23,106 nucleotides of DNA from Candidatus Kuenenia stuttgartensis (GCA_945876515.1 CAMCPF010000007.1:1-23106); one strand, 5' to 3'; shown: positions 1-7,059, counted from the stretch's first letter. The notes: generated by a model not told the origin, from the letters alone. Numbers and translations: made by a program.

Positions 1-24
1 CGCATCTCGCCTATGAAACTGATG

Positions 25-59
25 GTCGCCGCTGAAAACGTGAGGCGGCGGCATTTTTT
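25..59 (+). terminator. Hairpin with T-run ahead of the rhodopsin gene
   Basis: Bases 25-32 pair with 45-52 (eight pairs including one G-T, GC-rich) around a 12-base loop. One A and six T follow at 54-59. This has the form of a Rho-independent terminator for a gene upstream of the window. Only 27 bases separate the T-run from the rhodopsin ATG at 87, and the ribosome binding site occupies part of them, so a rhodopsin promoter cannot sit after the hairpin. The element may instead lie in the rhodopsin leader and act as an attenuator. Confidence 0.55.
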
Positions 60-76
60 CTGCACCACATAAACAC

Positions 77-82
77 AGGTGA
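77..82 (+). promoter_or_regulatory. Ribosome binding site of the rhodopsin gene
   Basis: AGGTGA lies four bases before the ATG at 87. It favours that ATG over the in-frame Met codon 12 at 120, which has no purine-rich stretch in front of it. Confidence 0.55.
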
Positions 83-86
83 AGCG

Positions 87-941
87 ATGATTGAAGGCTT
101 CTGGTTGTTGGGGTCGGCGATGCCCGACCTGTCACTGGTTCAATACAACGCGGTGGACAACATCTTCTCGATGACGGTCGCGACGATGGGGGCGGCGGCC
201 CTGTTCCTGTTCATGGCCCGGGCGCACGTCGATCCGGAGTACCGGCCGGCCCTGCTGGTGTCGGGCCTGGTGGTCTCCATCGCCTGCTACCACTACTTCA
301 TGATTCGCCACAGTTGGCACGGCGCCTATTCGCTGGCGGACGGTGGCTACAAGGGCACCGGCGCCGCCTTCAATGACTTTTACCGATATGCCGACTGGAT
401 CCTGACGGTGCCGCTCCTGATGGTCGAACTCGTGGCCGTGCTCCGACTGCCGGCGGCCAAGGCGACCAGCCTGCTGACGCGGCTCGTGATCGCGGCGGCG
501 GCGATGATCGCGCTCGGCTATCCGGGCGAAGTGATCGCCGACCCGGCGCGGTGGACCGAGCGGGTGGTGTGGGGCGGCCTGTCCTCGATTCCGTTCTTCT
601 ACATCCTGTATGTGCTCTGGACGGAACTGACGAACTCGCTCGACAGCCAGCCGCCCGCGGCCCGGAAGCTGCTCGAAATCGCCCGGCTGGTGATCCTGGT
701 CACGTGGGCCGTCTACCCGATCGCTTACGCGCTCGGCGGCACGCCCGAGGCCCTGGCGGCGAAGGCGGGCACCGCTGGAGCGGAGGCTGGTGTCACCGGT
801 GCCAACGGTGTCGTCGGTCTGCAGATTGGCTACGCCATCGCTGACATGACCGCGAAGGCGGGCTTCGGCGTGCTGATCTACCTGATCGCCCGTGCCAAGA
901 GCACGAAGACCGCCGCAGGCGAGGGGTACGCCGCGGCCTGA
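87..941 (+). CDS. Xanthorhodopsin-like light-driven proton pump
   Basis: Type-1 microbial rhodopsin of 284 residues with seven membrane helices. It binds retinal and is predicted to pump protons out across the cytoplasmic membrane. Helix C reads RYADWILTVPLLMVE and gives Arg100, primary acceptor Asp103, Thr107 and donor Glu114, the Asp-Thr-Glu set of proton pumps. Leu111 is at the proteorhodopsin position-105 tuning site, where Leu predicts green absorption. His69 in helix B matches the His that pairs with the primary acceptor. Asp253 and Lys257 in ADMTAK are the second counterion and the Schiff-base lysine. In helix E, WGGLSSIPF puts Gly163 at the position that is Phe152 in proteorhodopsin and Gly in xanthorhodopsin, the site opening a carotenoid-binding window. 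The loop between helices F and G (about 217-246) is long and Ala/Gly-rich. It is the first gene of the cassette, 35 bases before blh, the source of its retinal. Family is certain; antenna binding is inferred. Confidence 0.96.
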   Translation: MIEGFWLLGSAMPDLSLVQYNAVDNIFSMTVATMGAAALFLFMARAHVDPEYRPALLVSGLVVSIACYHYFMIRHSWHGAYSLADGGYKGTGAAFNDFYRYADWILTVPLLMVELVAVLRLPAAKATSLLTRLVIAAAAMIALGYPGEVIADPARWTERVVWGGLSSIPFFYILYVLWTELTNSLDSQPPAARKLLEIARLVILVTWAVYPIAYALGGTPEALAAKAGTAGAEAGVTGANGVVGLQIGYAIADMTAKAGFGVLIYLIARAKSTKTAAGEGYAAA

Positions 942-976
942 TCGGCCTTCCCTCTCCGTGGAAGAACAGTGATGAC

Positions 977-1939
977 ATGCACGCGGCCTCGGTAATCTTG
1001 CTCTGCTGGGCGATGATCGGGGCCGCGTGCTGTTTTTCTTCCGGCATGACCGGCTTGACGGCTGGAGTTTTGGCCCTGCTCGTCGCGACCGTAGGCCTGC
1101 CGCACGGGGCAGCCGACCACCGCTTCGCCCGCTCGCGGCTCGAACCAATACTGGGAATCGCCTGGCTGCCTGTGTTTCTGGCAGGGTATCTGGCGGTTGC
1201 GGTCGCGATCGCCGGCGGCTGGTTCGTGGCGCCGGCGGCTACGATTCTGGGGTTTTTCCTGGCGTCCGCCTGGCACTTCGGCCAGGAGGAACCGCATCTC
1301 CCGATCGGCCCGCGGTGCCTGCGACCGCTGTTTCGCTTCGCCCGCGGGGGCCTCGTGATCTGGACACCGCTGGTGTTTCGCGGCGGCGACGTCGGCGAAA
1401 TCGTCGGGCTGGTCGCGCCGGGGGGCGCTGGCACCGCGATCCAGCATGCCCTCAGCCTGCTGACGGCCTGCTCGTGGCTGATGCTGTCGATCGCAGCGGT
1501 GGGCTGGGCGCTCCAGGGCCTGACGGCCGGCACTCGCGGCGGTCTGGTGCGGCGGGTTTTGTTCACCGACAACGCCCTGGTCGCGTCGCTGGTGGCGCTC
1601 TTCGCCCTGGCCGGCCCGCTGGTGAGCTTCCCGGTCTACTTCTGTGCCTGGCATTCGGCGCGGGGTCTCGGACGACTCCGGCGGGAACTGGGCGAGACCT
1701 GGACGGAACTGGCCAGGAGCCTCGCGCCCCTGACTGCGGTCGCGATCGCCCTGATCGGACTGGCAACGTGGCTCGTGCTCGGCGGTTCGGGCTGGACCGA
1801 CACGCTCATCCGGGCGACCTTCATCGGCCTGAGCGCCGTGGCCGTGCCGCATCTGCTCCTGCATGGTGCCGCCCCGCTCTTCGAGGCGTCTGCCCGGCGG
1901 CGGACCTCGCACCCGCTTCGGTTCGGGAGCCCCGCATGA
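977..1939 (+). CDS. blh: Brp/Blh-family beta-carotene 15,15'-dioxygenase
   Basis: A 320-residue integral membrane enzyme that splits beta-carotene centrally into two retinal molecules. The family hallmark GLPHGAADH is at 40-48. Further conserved iron-ligand-type histidines are in SAWHFGQEE (His100), FCAWHSARG (His226) and VPHLLLH (His292, His296), each at the edge of a hydrophobic helix. It follows the rhodopsin gene by 35 bases, and its TGA overlaps the crtY ATG (ATGA at 1936-1939). This placement is the classic signature of retinal supply for a rhodopsin. The ribosome binding site is weak (GGAAG about 13 bases upstream). The C-terminal 20 residues after the last helix are polar and not recognisable. 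All motif histidines are present, so activity is likely. Confidence 0.94.
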   Translation: MHAASVILLCWAMIGAACCFSSGMTGLTAGVLALLVATVGLPHGAADHRFARSRLEPILGIAWLPVFLAGYLAVAVAIAGGWFVAPAATILGFFLASAWHFGQEEPHLPIGPRCLRPLFRFARGGLVIWTPLVFRGGDVGEIVGLVAPGGAGTAIQHALSLLTACSWLMLSIAAVGWALQGLTAGTRGGLVRRVLFTDNALVASLVALFALAGPLVSFPVYFCAWHSARGLGRLRRELGETWTELARSLAPLTAVAIALIGLATWLVLGGSGWTDTLIRATFIGLSAVAVPHLLLHGAAPLFEASARRRTSHPLRFGSPA

Positions 1940-3126
1940 AACCGGCCCCGGCGTTCGACTTCGGAATCGTGGGCGGTGGCCTGCAAGGCTGCCTCGTGGC
2001 GCATGCCGTGGCCTGGCACCAGCCAGAGGCGACCATCCTTCTGCTGGAACGCACCGACGAACTGTGCGGCAATCACACCTGGTCGTTTCACGAGACGGAC
2101 CTCGCGGAGGGGGCGCGGGGCTGGTTCGACCCGCTGATCACCCACCGTTGGCCGGGCTACCGCGTCAGCTTCCCCGGGCTCTCGCGGCGGGTGGGCATTC
2201 CCTACGCGACGATCACGGCCGACCGCCTGCGGGAGGCGACGCTGGCGCTCGTCGGCGGAACGGGGCCGGCGGCCCGGCCCGGCCGACTCGTCGCCCGCAC
2301 CGGCGAGTCGTGCGAGATTCTCTCGCCGACCGTCGTGAGGCTCGGCGGGGCCGACGACATCTCCTGCCGCGTGGTGATCGACTGTCGCGGGCGGGCGGCA
2401 GGAGGCTCGCCGGGCGGCGTGGGTTATCAGACCTTCATCGGCCATGAGTACGAGACCGCTCGGCGGTGGCCGGCGGCGGAACCGACCGTGATGGACGTCC
2501 CGGTGGACCAGGCAGACGGGTTCGAGTTTCTCTACGAGCTGCCACTGGGACCCGACCGCGTGCTGCTCGAATACACCCGGTTCCACGAGGAGCCGGCCTG
2601 CGACGAGACGCGGGCCACCGAACTGATCGCGACGCGGCTGGCCGAGGCCGACGCCGCATCGGCGAAACTGATTCGCACCGAGCGGGGATGTCTCCCGATG
2701 CCCTACGTGGCAGCATCCAGGCACGACGGGCCGGCGCTGGCCGGCGGCTATGCCGGCGACTGGTACCACGCCGCCACCGGATACTCGATGCCTTTGGCCG
2801 TCCGCTTCGCGGAACTGGTCGCCCGCGCCCGACCGGACCGGATCAACGCCGAAGTCGGCTCCGCCGCCGCACGGGATGGACTGCGGCGTGGCTTCGCCCG
2901 GTTTCTCAATCGGCTGCTGTTCTGCCTGGTCAGGCCGGCAGACCGCTGGAAGATCTTCCGCCGGTTCTACCGGGTCCTGCCGGAGCCGCGGATCGCCCGG
3001 TTTTACGCCCATCGCTTCACGTTCACCGATGCGGCGCGGATCGTCGTCGGCTGGCCGCCCGCCGGCCTGGCGCCGATTCGCTTCGCCCGGTCGTTTGTCT
3101 CCCTCCCGCGTGCGGTGCCGACATGA
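1936..3126 (+). CDS. crtY: Lycopene beta-cyclase (CrtY type)
   Basis: A 396-residue FAD-dependent enzyme that closes both ends of lycopene to give beta-carotene. The N-terminal dinucleotide-binding turn is IVGGGLQG (11-18). The CrtY-specific GNHTWSFH follows at 45-52. VMDVPVDQADGFEFLYELPL (185-204) matches the family's central 'D..VDQ.dG..F.Y.LPL' block, and HAATGYSMPLAVRFAE (278-293) the C-terminal flavin region. The ATG overlaps the blh stop and its own TGA (3124-3126) overlaps the next ATG, so translation is probably coupled on both sides. No carotene hydroxylase or ketolase gene accompanies it, so beta-carotene is the expected end product of the genes seen here. The start is fixed by the overlap and by the FAD motif close to the N-terminus. 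Confidence 0.93.
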   Translation: MKPAPAFDFGIVGGGLQGCLVAHAVAWHQPEATILLLERTDELCGNHTWSFHETDLAEGARGWFDPLITHRWPGYRVSFPGLSRRVGIPYATITADRLREATLALVGGTGPAARPGRLVARTGESCEILSPTVVRLGGADDISCRVVIDCRGRAAGGSPGGVGYQTFIGHEYETARRWPAAEPTVMDVPVDQADGFEFLYELPLGPDRVLLEYTRFHEEPACDETRATELIATRLAEADAASAKLIRTERGCLPMPYVAASRHDGPALAGGYAGDWYHAATGYSMPLAVRFAELVARARPDRINAEVGSAAARDGLRRGFARFLNRLLFCLVRPADRWKIFRRFYRVLPEPRIARFYAHRFTFTDAARIVVGWPPAGLAPIRFARSFVSLPRAVPT

Positions 3127-4121
3127 CTGCTCAGCCACTTGGTTTCGCCGGCCCGACGCACCAGTCCTCCCGCACCCGCCACGGCTGGTCGAAGGCTCTC
3201 CAACTCGCGCCCGACCTCTATCCCGGTGTGGGTGGCAAGCGGCTCCGGGCCACCCTGCTCGAGCGGGCCTACGCCTTCGCCGGTGGCCGCTCAGCCGCTC
3301 CCGCGCTCGTCGTCGATGCGGTCGAAATGCTGCACGCCGGCTCACTCGTGATCGATGACTTCGAAGACGACTCGCTCACCCGCCGCGGGCAGCCGGCACT
3401 CCACCGGGTGATCGGGCCGGCCCGGGCCGTCAATGCGGGCAACTGGATGTATTTTCGGGCCCTGGAACTGGCGGGTGCCGCCTGGAAGGATCCCGCCCGT
3501 TCGGCCGCGGTCGTGGGCAGGTTCATCGCGGTGGCCCGGCAGTGTCACGAGGGGCAGGCGATCGACCTGGCCACCCGGATCGATGAGGTCACGCCGCGGC
3601 AGGCCCAGGCCACGGCCCTGGCCATCTCGCGGTGGAAGACCGGTCGTCTGGCATCGTTGGCAGCCTGGTGCGGGGCCCATGCCGCCGGGGGCGATGTGCC
3701 CACGTTGCAGGCCGTCGCGGCCTTCGGCTGCCGGGTGGGCATCTGCCTGCAGATGAAAAACGACCTCGACGAACTCTGCGACCTGATTCACGGATCGGAG
3801 CGGTGCGACGACCTTCGCAACCGGCGGGTCACCTGGCCCTGGGCCTGGGCCGCGGCCGAGCTTTCCTCCCGGCAGTTCGCGGCCTGGCAGCGACGCCTCC
3901 GACGGGCGGGCGAGGAGCCGGCCGCGTTCCGCCCGCTCGCCAAGGATCTGTTCGCGGCGACCTACCGCCGGGGGGCGGAGGCGATCAACGTCCGGCTCGA
4001 CCGGGCCGTGGAACGTCTCGCCGCAGGTGCGGCCAACGCCGACGCGGCCGGTCCGCTCGCCGCGGTCTGCAACGCCCTGCGGCTCGCGAGCGAGCCCACG
4101 AAGGCCGAGGCCCTGCCGTGA
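3123..4121 (+). CDS. crtE: Polyprenyl diphosphate synthase, probable GGPP synthase
   Basis: A 332-residue all-alpha prenyltransferase expected to condense isopentenyl diphosphate with allylic primers to make geranylgeranyl diphosphate for CrtB. GGKRLR is at 37-42. The first Asp-rich motif is DDFED (78-82), followed by the usual RRGQPALH. Lys172-Thr-Gly is the conserved KTG. The second Asp-rich region is degenerate: QMKNDLDELCD (210-220) has Asn-Asp where DD is typical. The first motif has two residues between the aspartate pair and the last acidic residue, unlike the four-residue spacer of classic bacterial CrtE (DDMPCMD type). Ser74 and Gly73 upstream of it are small, which argues against a farnesyl-length product. 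Position in the cassette, with overlaps to crtY (ATGA) and crtI (GTGA), supports a carotenoid role. The exact product length is inferred. Confidence 0.86.
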   Translation: MTAQPLGFAGPTHQSSRTRHGWSKALQLAPDLYPGVGGKRLRATLLERAYAFAGGRSAAPALVVDAVEMLHAGSLVIDDFEDDSLTRRGQPALHRVIGPARAVNAGNWMYFRALELAGAAWKDPARSAAVVGRFIAVARQCHEGQAIDLATRIDEVTPRQAQATALAISRWKTGRLASLAAWCGAHAAGGDVPTLQAVAAFGCRVGICLQMKNDLDELCDLIHGSERCDDLRNRRVTWPWAWAAAELSSRQFAAWQRRLRRAGEEPAAFRPLAKDLFAATYRRGAEAINVRLDRAVERLAAGAANADAAGPLAAVCNALRLASEPTKAEALP

Positions 4122-5689
4122 GCCTGGCCACCGTCGCAGGGCCGCGTCCGCCCCGGTCCGGCGCAGGCTCACCCGGAAGAGCGGCCGTGATCGGCAGCGG
4201 CTTTGGCGGACTCGCCGCGGCGATCCGCCTGCAGTCGCTGGGCGTCGAGACGGTCTGCTACGAGGCCCACGCTCAGCCCGGTGGCCGGGCGGCCGTCTAC
4301 GAGGACGGCGGCTACATCTTCGATGCCGGGCCGACCGTGATCACCGCCCCGCACTGCCTGGAGGAGCTATTCGCCCTCTCGGGCCGGCGGATGGCCGACT
4401 ATGTCCGACTGTTGCCGGTGACCCCGCTCTACCGGCTCCAATGGAGCGACGGCGTGGCCTTCGACTACGTGGCCGACGAGGCGGGGCTGGTCGAGCAGGT
4501 CCGGCGGATCAACCCCGCCGACGTGGACGGCTACCGGCGGTTCGCCGACTACTCGCGGCAGGTGTTCGCCAAGGGCTACGAGGAGCTCGGCGCCGTCCCC
4601 TTCCTCCACTTCACCGACATGCTTCGGGCCGCCCCGCACCTCGCCCGCCTGCGGGCCGACCGGAGCGTCTACGCGACCGTGTCGCGATTCGTGAAGGACG
4701 AACACCTGCGGCAGGCGTTCAGCTTCCACCCCTTGCTCGTCGGTGGAAATCCCATGGAGACGAGCTCGATCTACACGCTGATCCACTGGATCGAGCGGAA
4801 GTGGGGCGTGTTCTTTCCCGAGGGGGGCACAGGTGCCCTGGTCCGCGGCCTGGTGCGGCTCTTCCAGGACCTCGGCGGCACGCTCCGCCTCGAGGCGCCG
4901 GTCGATCGGGTCACGCTCGAGACTGCCGGTGACGCGACCAGGCACGTCGTTCACGCAGCCGGCGGGCCGCCGCAGGTCTTCGACGCGGTCGTCTCCAACG
5001 CCGACGTCCACCATACCTATGCCACGCTCTACCGCGGAGTCGCCGCGGCCGGCCGCCGGCAGCGGCGGCTCGAGCGCATGGCCTGGTCGATGTCGCTGTT
5101 CGTGCTCTATTTCGGCACCAACCGACGGTACCCCAATCTGGCCCACCACACGATCCTGTTCGGGCCGCGGTTTCAAGGGCTCCTGAGGGACATCTTTCAC
5201 GGCCACCGCCTGCCCGATGACTTCAGCCTCTACCTCCACGCCCCCACGATCACCGACCCGGGGATGGCCCCGCCCGGCGGCGAATCGTTCTACGTGCTCA
5301 GCCCCGTGCCCCATCTGGGCAACGCGGCGATCGACTGGGAGGCGGTGGCACCGGGCTACGGCGATGCGATTCTCGCGGCGCTCGAGCCGCACCTCCCGGG
5401 CTTGCGCGACGCGATCGTGACCCGGCGGCACTGTACGCCGGCCGACTTCGCCAGCCGCTTCAACGCTCATCATGGCTCGGCCTTCTCGGTCGCCCCGACG
5501 CTGACCCAGAGCGCCTACTTCCGCCCCCACAACCGCGACCCGGACATCCCCGGGCTCTACCTCGTCGGGGCGGGCACCCATCCGGGAGCCGGCGTGCCCG
5601 GCGTCGTCAACTCCGCCAAGGCCACCTGCGACACGCTCGCGGCAGACTTTCATGTCGTTGCTGCTGGGGCGAGCGGGAGCATCGACTAG
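4118..5689 (+). CDS. crtI: Phytoene desaturase (CrtI type, lycopene-forming)
   Basis: A 523-residue FAD-dependent desaturase and isomerase that converts phytoene to lycopene at the membrane. GSGFGG (26-31) is the dinucleotide-binding loop, followed by PGGRAAVYEDGGYIFDAGPT. The bacterial phytoene dehydrogenase signature, from GLYLVGAGTHPGAG to VVNSAK, sits at 479-501. FYVLSPVPHLGN is another CrtI block, and the length is normal. I choose GTG at 4118, which overlaps the crtE stop (GTGA); residues 1-21 before the FAD fold are poorly conserved. CrtI types differ in the number of desaturation steps. Lycopene is inferred here because crtY and crtB are its neighbours. The gene ends 164 bases before the preferred crtB start, the only large gap in the cassette. 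Confidence 0.94.
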   Translation: MSLATVAGPRPPRSGAGSPGRAAVIGSGFGGLAAAIRLQSLGVETVCYEAHAQPGGRAAVYEDGGYIFDAGPTVITAPHCLEELFALSGRRMADYVRLLPVTPLYRLQWSDGVAFDYVADEAGLVEQVRRINPADVDGYRRFADYSRQVFAKGYEELGAVPFLHFTDMLRAAPHLARLRADRSVYATVSRFVKDEHLRQAFSFHPLLVGGNPMETSSIYTLIHWIERKWGVFFPEGGTGALVRGLVRLFQDLGGTLRLEAPVDRVTLETAGDATRHVVHAAGGPPQVFDAVVSNADVHHTYATLYRGVAAAGRRQRRLERMAWSMSLFVLYFGTNRRYPNLAHHTILFGPRFQGLLRDIFHGHRLPDDFSLYLHAPTITDPGMAPPGGESFYVLSPVPHLGNAAIDWEAVAPGYGDAILAALEPHLPGLRDAIVTRRHCTPADFASRFNAHHGSAFSVAPTLTQSAYFRPHNRDPDIPGLYLVGAGTHPGAGVPGVVNSAKATCDTLAADFHVVAAGASGSID

Positions 5690-5746
5690 TTGAACCTCTT
5701 CCGCAGCGCGTCGGGGCTGCCGATGTCCTCTCACTTGACGTTCACT

Positions 5747-5800
5747 CCGGCCCTCCAGGCCTTCGTTCACTGCGTGTCCGCTGCGCTTCGCCATCCATGG
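5747..5800 (+). repeat. Degenerate member of the CCATCCATGG hairpin family in the crtI-crtB gap
   Basis: GCCATCCATGGC at about 5790-5801 is identical to the core of the hairpins after dnaB and prs, read in the direction of transcription. CCGGCCCTCCAGGCC (5747-5761), similar to the companion hairpin after dnaB, lies just before it, and CGTTCACT occurs twice nearby (about 5740 and 5764). The outer arms no longer pair well except for GCTG and CAGC. The ATG at 5797 falls inside this element, which argues against its use as the crtB start. Confidence 0.45.
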
Positions 5801-5853
5801 CTTCGCTTGCTTCCACAGCCCGCTCGAGGCCATCGGCAGCCCCTCTCGTCTCC

Positions 5854-6801
5854 ATGACTGGCAGCCGTCAACAGCATCGTGGTCCCCCTTGGAGCGGCCC
5901 GGCCGCGGGGGACTCGATCCGGCGGCACAGCCGCTCGTTCTCGTTCGCCAGCCGGCTCCTGCCCGCCGCCAAGCGGGCCGACGTCGAGCGGCTCTACGCC
6001 TGGTGCCGGTGGTGTGACGACGGCGTCGATGCGGCCGCCACGCCGCAGGAGGCGGGCGCCTTCGTCGATCTCGCCACGGAGGATGTCCGCCGGATCGCCG
6101 CCGGTGCAAGCCCGGTCGCCGTCGAGAGCCGCTGGCTCGCGGAGCTCGTCGACCGGCACGATCTGCCGCTCGCGGCGGCGACGGCACTGCTCGAAGGAAT
6201 GCGATCAGACCTCACGCCGGCGGCCGGCTTTCACGAGGCCGACCTCTGGCGCTACTGCTTCCGGGTAGCCGGGGCGGTCGGTGTGCTGATGTGCCCGATC
6301 CTCGGCCTCGAGGATCGCCGTCATCTCCCCCATGCCGGGGCGCTCGGCATGGGCATGCAGCTCACCAACATCGCCCGCGATGTCGCGGAGGACTGGCGGC
6401 GGGGTCGCTGCTACCTGCCGGTCGAATGGACCGGCGGCCTGCGGCCGAGTGGCGAGCCGCCCGACCCAGAAAGGGTGCGGCAGGGCGTGAGGACGATCCT
6501 CGAGGTCGCCGAAGGCTACTACACCGCCGGCGAGGCGGGCATCGCGGCGCTCGACTCCGACTCCCGCCTGGCCGTCCGGGCGGCGGCGAGGATCTATCAT
6601 GCGATCGGCACCCGGATCAGAAGGCGAGGCTTCGAGGTGCTCGACGAGCGGGCCCGCGTCTCGACGCTCGGGAAACTCGGGCTCTTCGCCGGCGCGATGC
6701 TGGAGCCCGTCGGCGGCCGGAGCAGGCAGCTCGACGAACCGGGCCGACGGGCCCTGGCCACGGCGGCGAAAATGCTCGAGGAACATGGTGTCCCGACCTG
6801 A
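5854..6801 (+). CDS. crtB: Phytoene synthase
   Basis: Squalene/phytoene synthase family protein that joins two geranylgeranyl diphosphates head to head into phytoene. With the ATG at 5854 it has 315 residues. SIRRHSRSFSFASRLLP (21-37) is the usual N-terminal block. The first Asp motif is DDGVD (55-59), preceded by LYAWCRWC, and the second is NIARDVAEDWRRGRCYLP (172-189), which carries the DxxED diphosphate-Mg motif. An in-frame ATG at 5797 would add 19 residues. I reject it because it lies in repeat sequence, has no ribosome binding site, and the codons up to about 5900 have unusually many A/T third positions compared with the rest of the gene. Neither start has a clear Shine-Dalgarno sequence, so the start is uncertain. 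It is the last enzyme of the pathway set and is followed after 16 bases by a small membrane protein. Confidence 0.93.
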   Translation: MTGSRQQHRGPPWSGPAAGDSIRRHSRSFSFASRLLPAAKRADVERLYAWCRWCDDGVDAAATPQEAGAFVDLATEDVRRIAAGASPVAVESRWLAELVDRHDLPLAAATALLEGMRSDLTPAAGFHEADLWRYCFRVAGAVGVLMCPILGLEDRRHLPHAGALGMGMQLTNIARDVAEDWRRGRCYLPVEWTGGLRPSGEPPDPERVRQGVRTILEVAEGYYTAGEAGIAALDSDSRLAVRAAARIYHAIGTRIRRRGFEVLDERARVSTLGKLGLFAGAMLEPVGGRSRQLDEPGRRALATAAKMLEEHGVPT

Positions 6802-6804
6802 GCC

Positions 6805-6810
6805 AAGGAG
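6805..6810 (+). promoter_or_regulatory. Strong ribosome binding site of the small membrane protein
   Basis: AAGGAG lies seven bases before the ATG at 6818. It is the best Shine-Dalgarno match in the carotenoid cassette and supports the short gene that follows. Confidence 0.6.
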
Positions 6811-6817
6811 TCTTGTG

Positions 6818-7030
6818 ATGAAGTGGGAAGCTTGGAGCGTGGTCTTCACCGGCCTGTCGCTGACGTGTGTCACGGCGGTCGTCCTGTTTCTGCTCGTCGC
6901 CATCAATCCGAAAGACGCCGCCTACGGCTCGACGCCGCTGTACTACGCCGCCGGTTCGGCGATCGTAGCGCTCGCCTTCAATCGGGCCTCGGCATGGGCG
7001 GCCCGCCGGGCCGAGCGGCCCGGATCATAG
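6818..7030 (+). CDS. Small two-helix membrane protein of unknown function
   Basis: A 70-residue protein I do not recognise. Two hydrophobic segments (about 6-29 and 41-62) are separated by a short polar loop with NPKDAAYGS. The tail WAARRAERPGS is basic and would sit in the cytoplasm by the positive-inside rule, giving a hairpin topology. It is supported by an ideal ribosome binding site, a 16-base gap after crtB, and GC-rich third codon positions like its neighbours. It is probably the last gene of the phototrophy transcript. A role next to the rhodopsin or the membrane-bound carotenoid enzymes is suggested only by position. There are no catalytic motifs and no cysteine pairs. Confidence 0.7.
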   Translation: MKWEAWSVVFTGLSLTCVTAVVLFLLVAINPKDAAYGSTPLYYAAGSAIVALAFNRASAWAARRAERPGS

Positions 7031-7059
7031 GCCGCCGGCGCGGGTCCCGCGCACCGGCC
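7030..7059. terminator. Possible bidirectional hairpin between convergent genes
   Basis: GCGCGG (7038-7043) pairs with CCGCGC (7047-7052), and the flanking GGCCG/CGGCC can extend the stem with bulges. It fills the 28-base gap between the end of the cassette and the end of the convergent membrane protein gene. There is no T-run on either strand, so its role as a terminator is inferred from position and stem strength only. Confidence 0.35.

Noticed and set aside
13..72. Short open frame before the rhodopsin gene
   Set aside because: It passes through the hairpin and T-run, encodes about 19 residues without features, and may be the tail of an upstream frame cut by the window edge.
5797..5853. 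ATG at 5797 as the crtB start
   Set aside because: It lies within the CCATCCATGG repeat core, has no ribosome binding site, and the codons after it show non-coding-like third positions. It remains possible, because the start at 5854 also lacks a ribosome binding site.
4367..6187. Long open frame on the - strand opposite crtI and crtB
   Set aside because: It is an antisense shadow produced by the high GC third-position bias of crtI and crtB. The translation is Arg/Gly/Val-rich, matches no family and crosses two well-supported genes.
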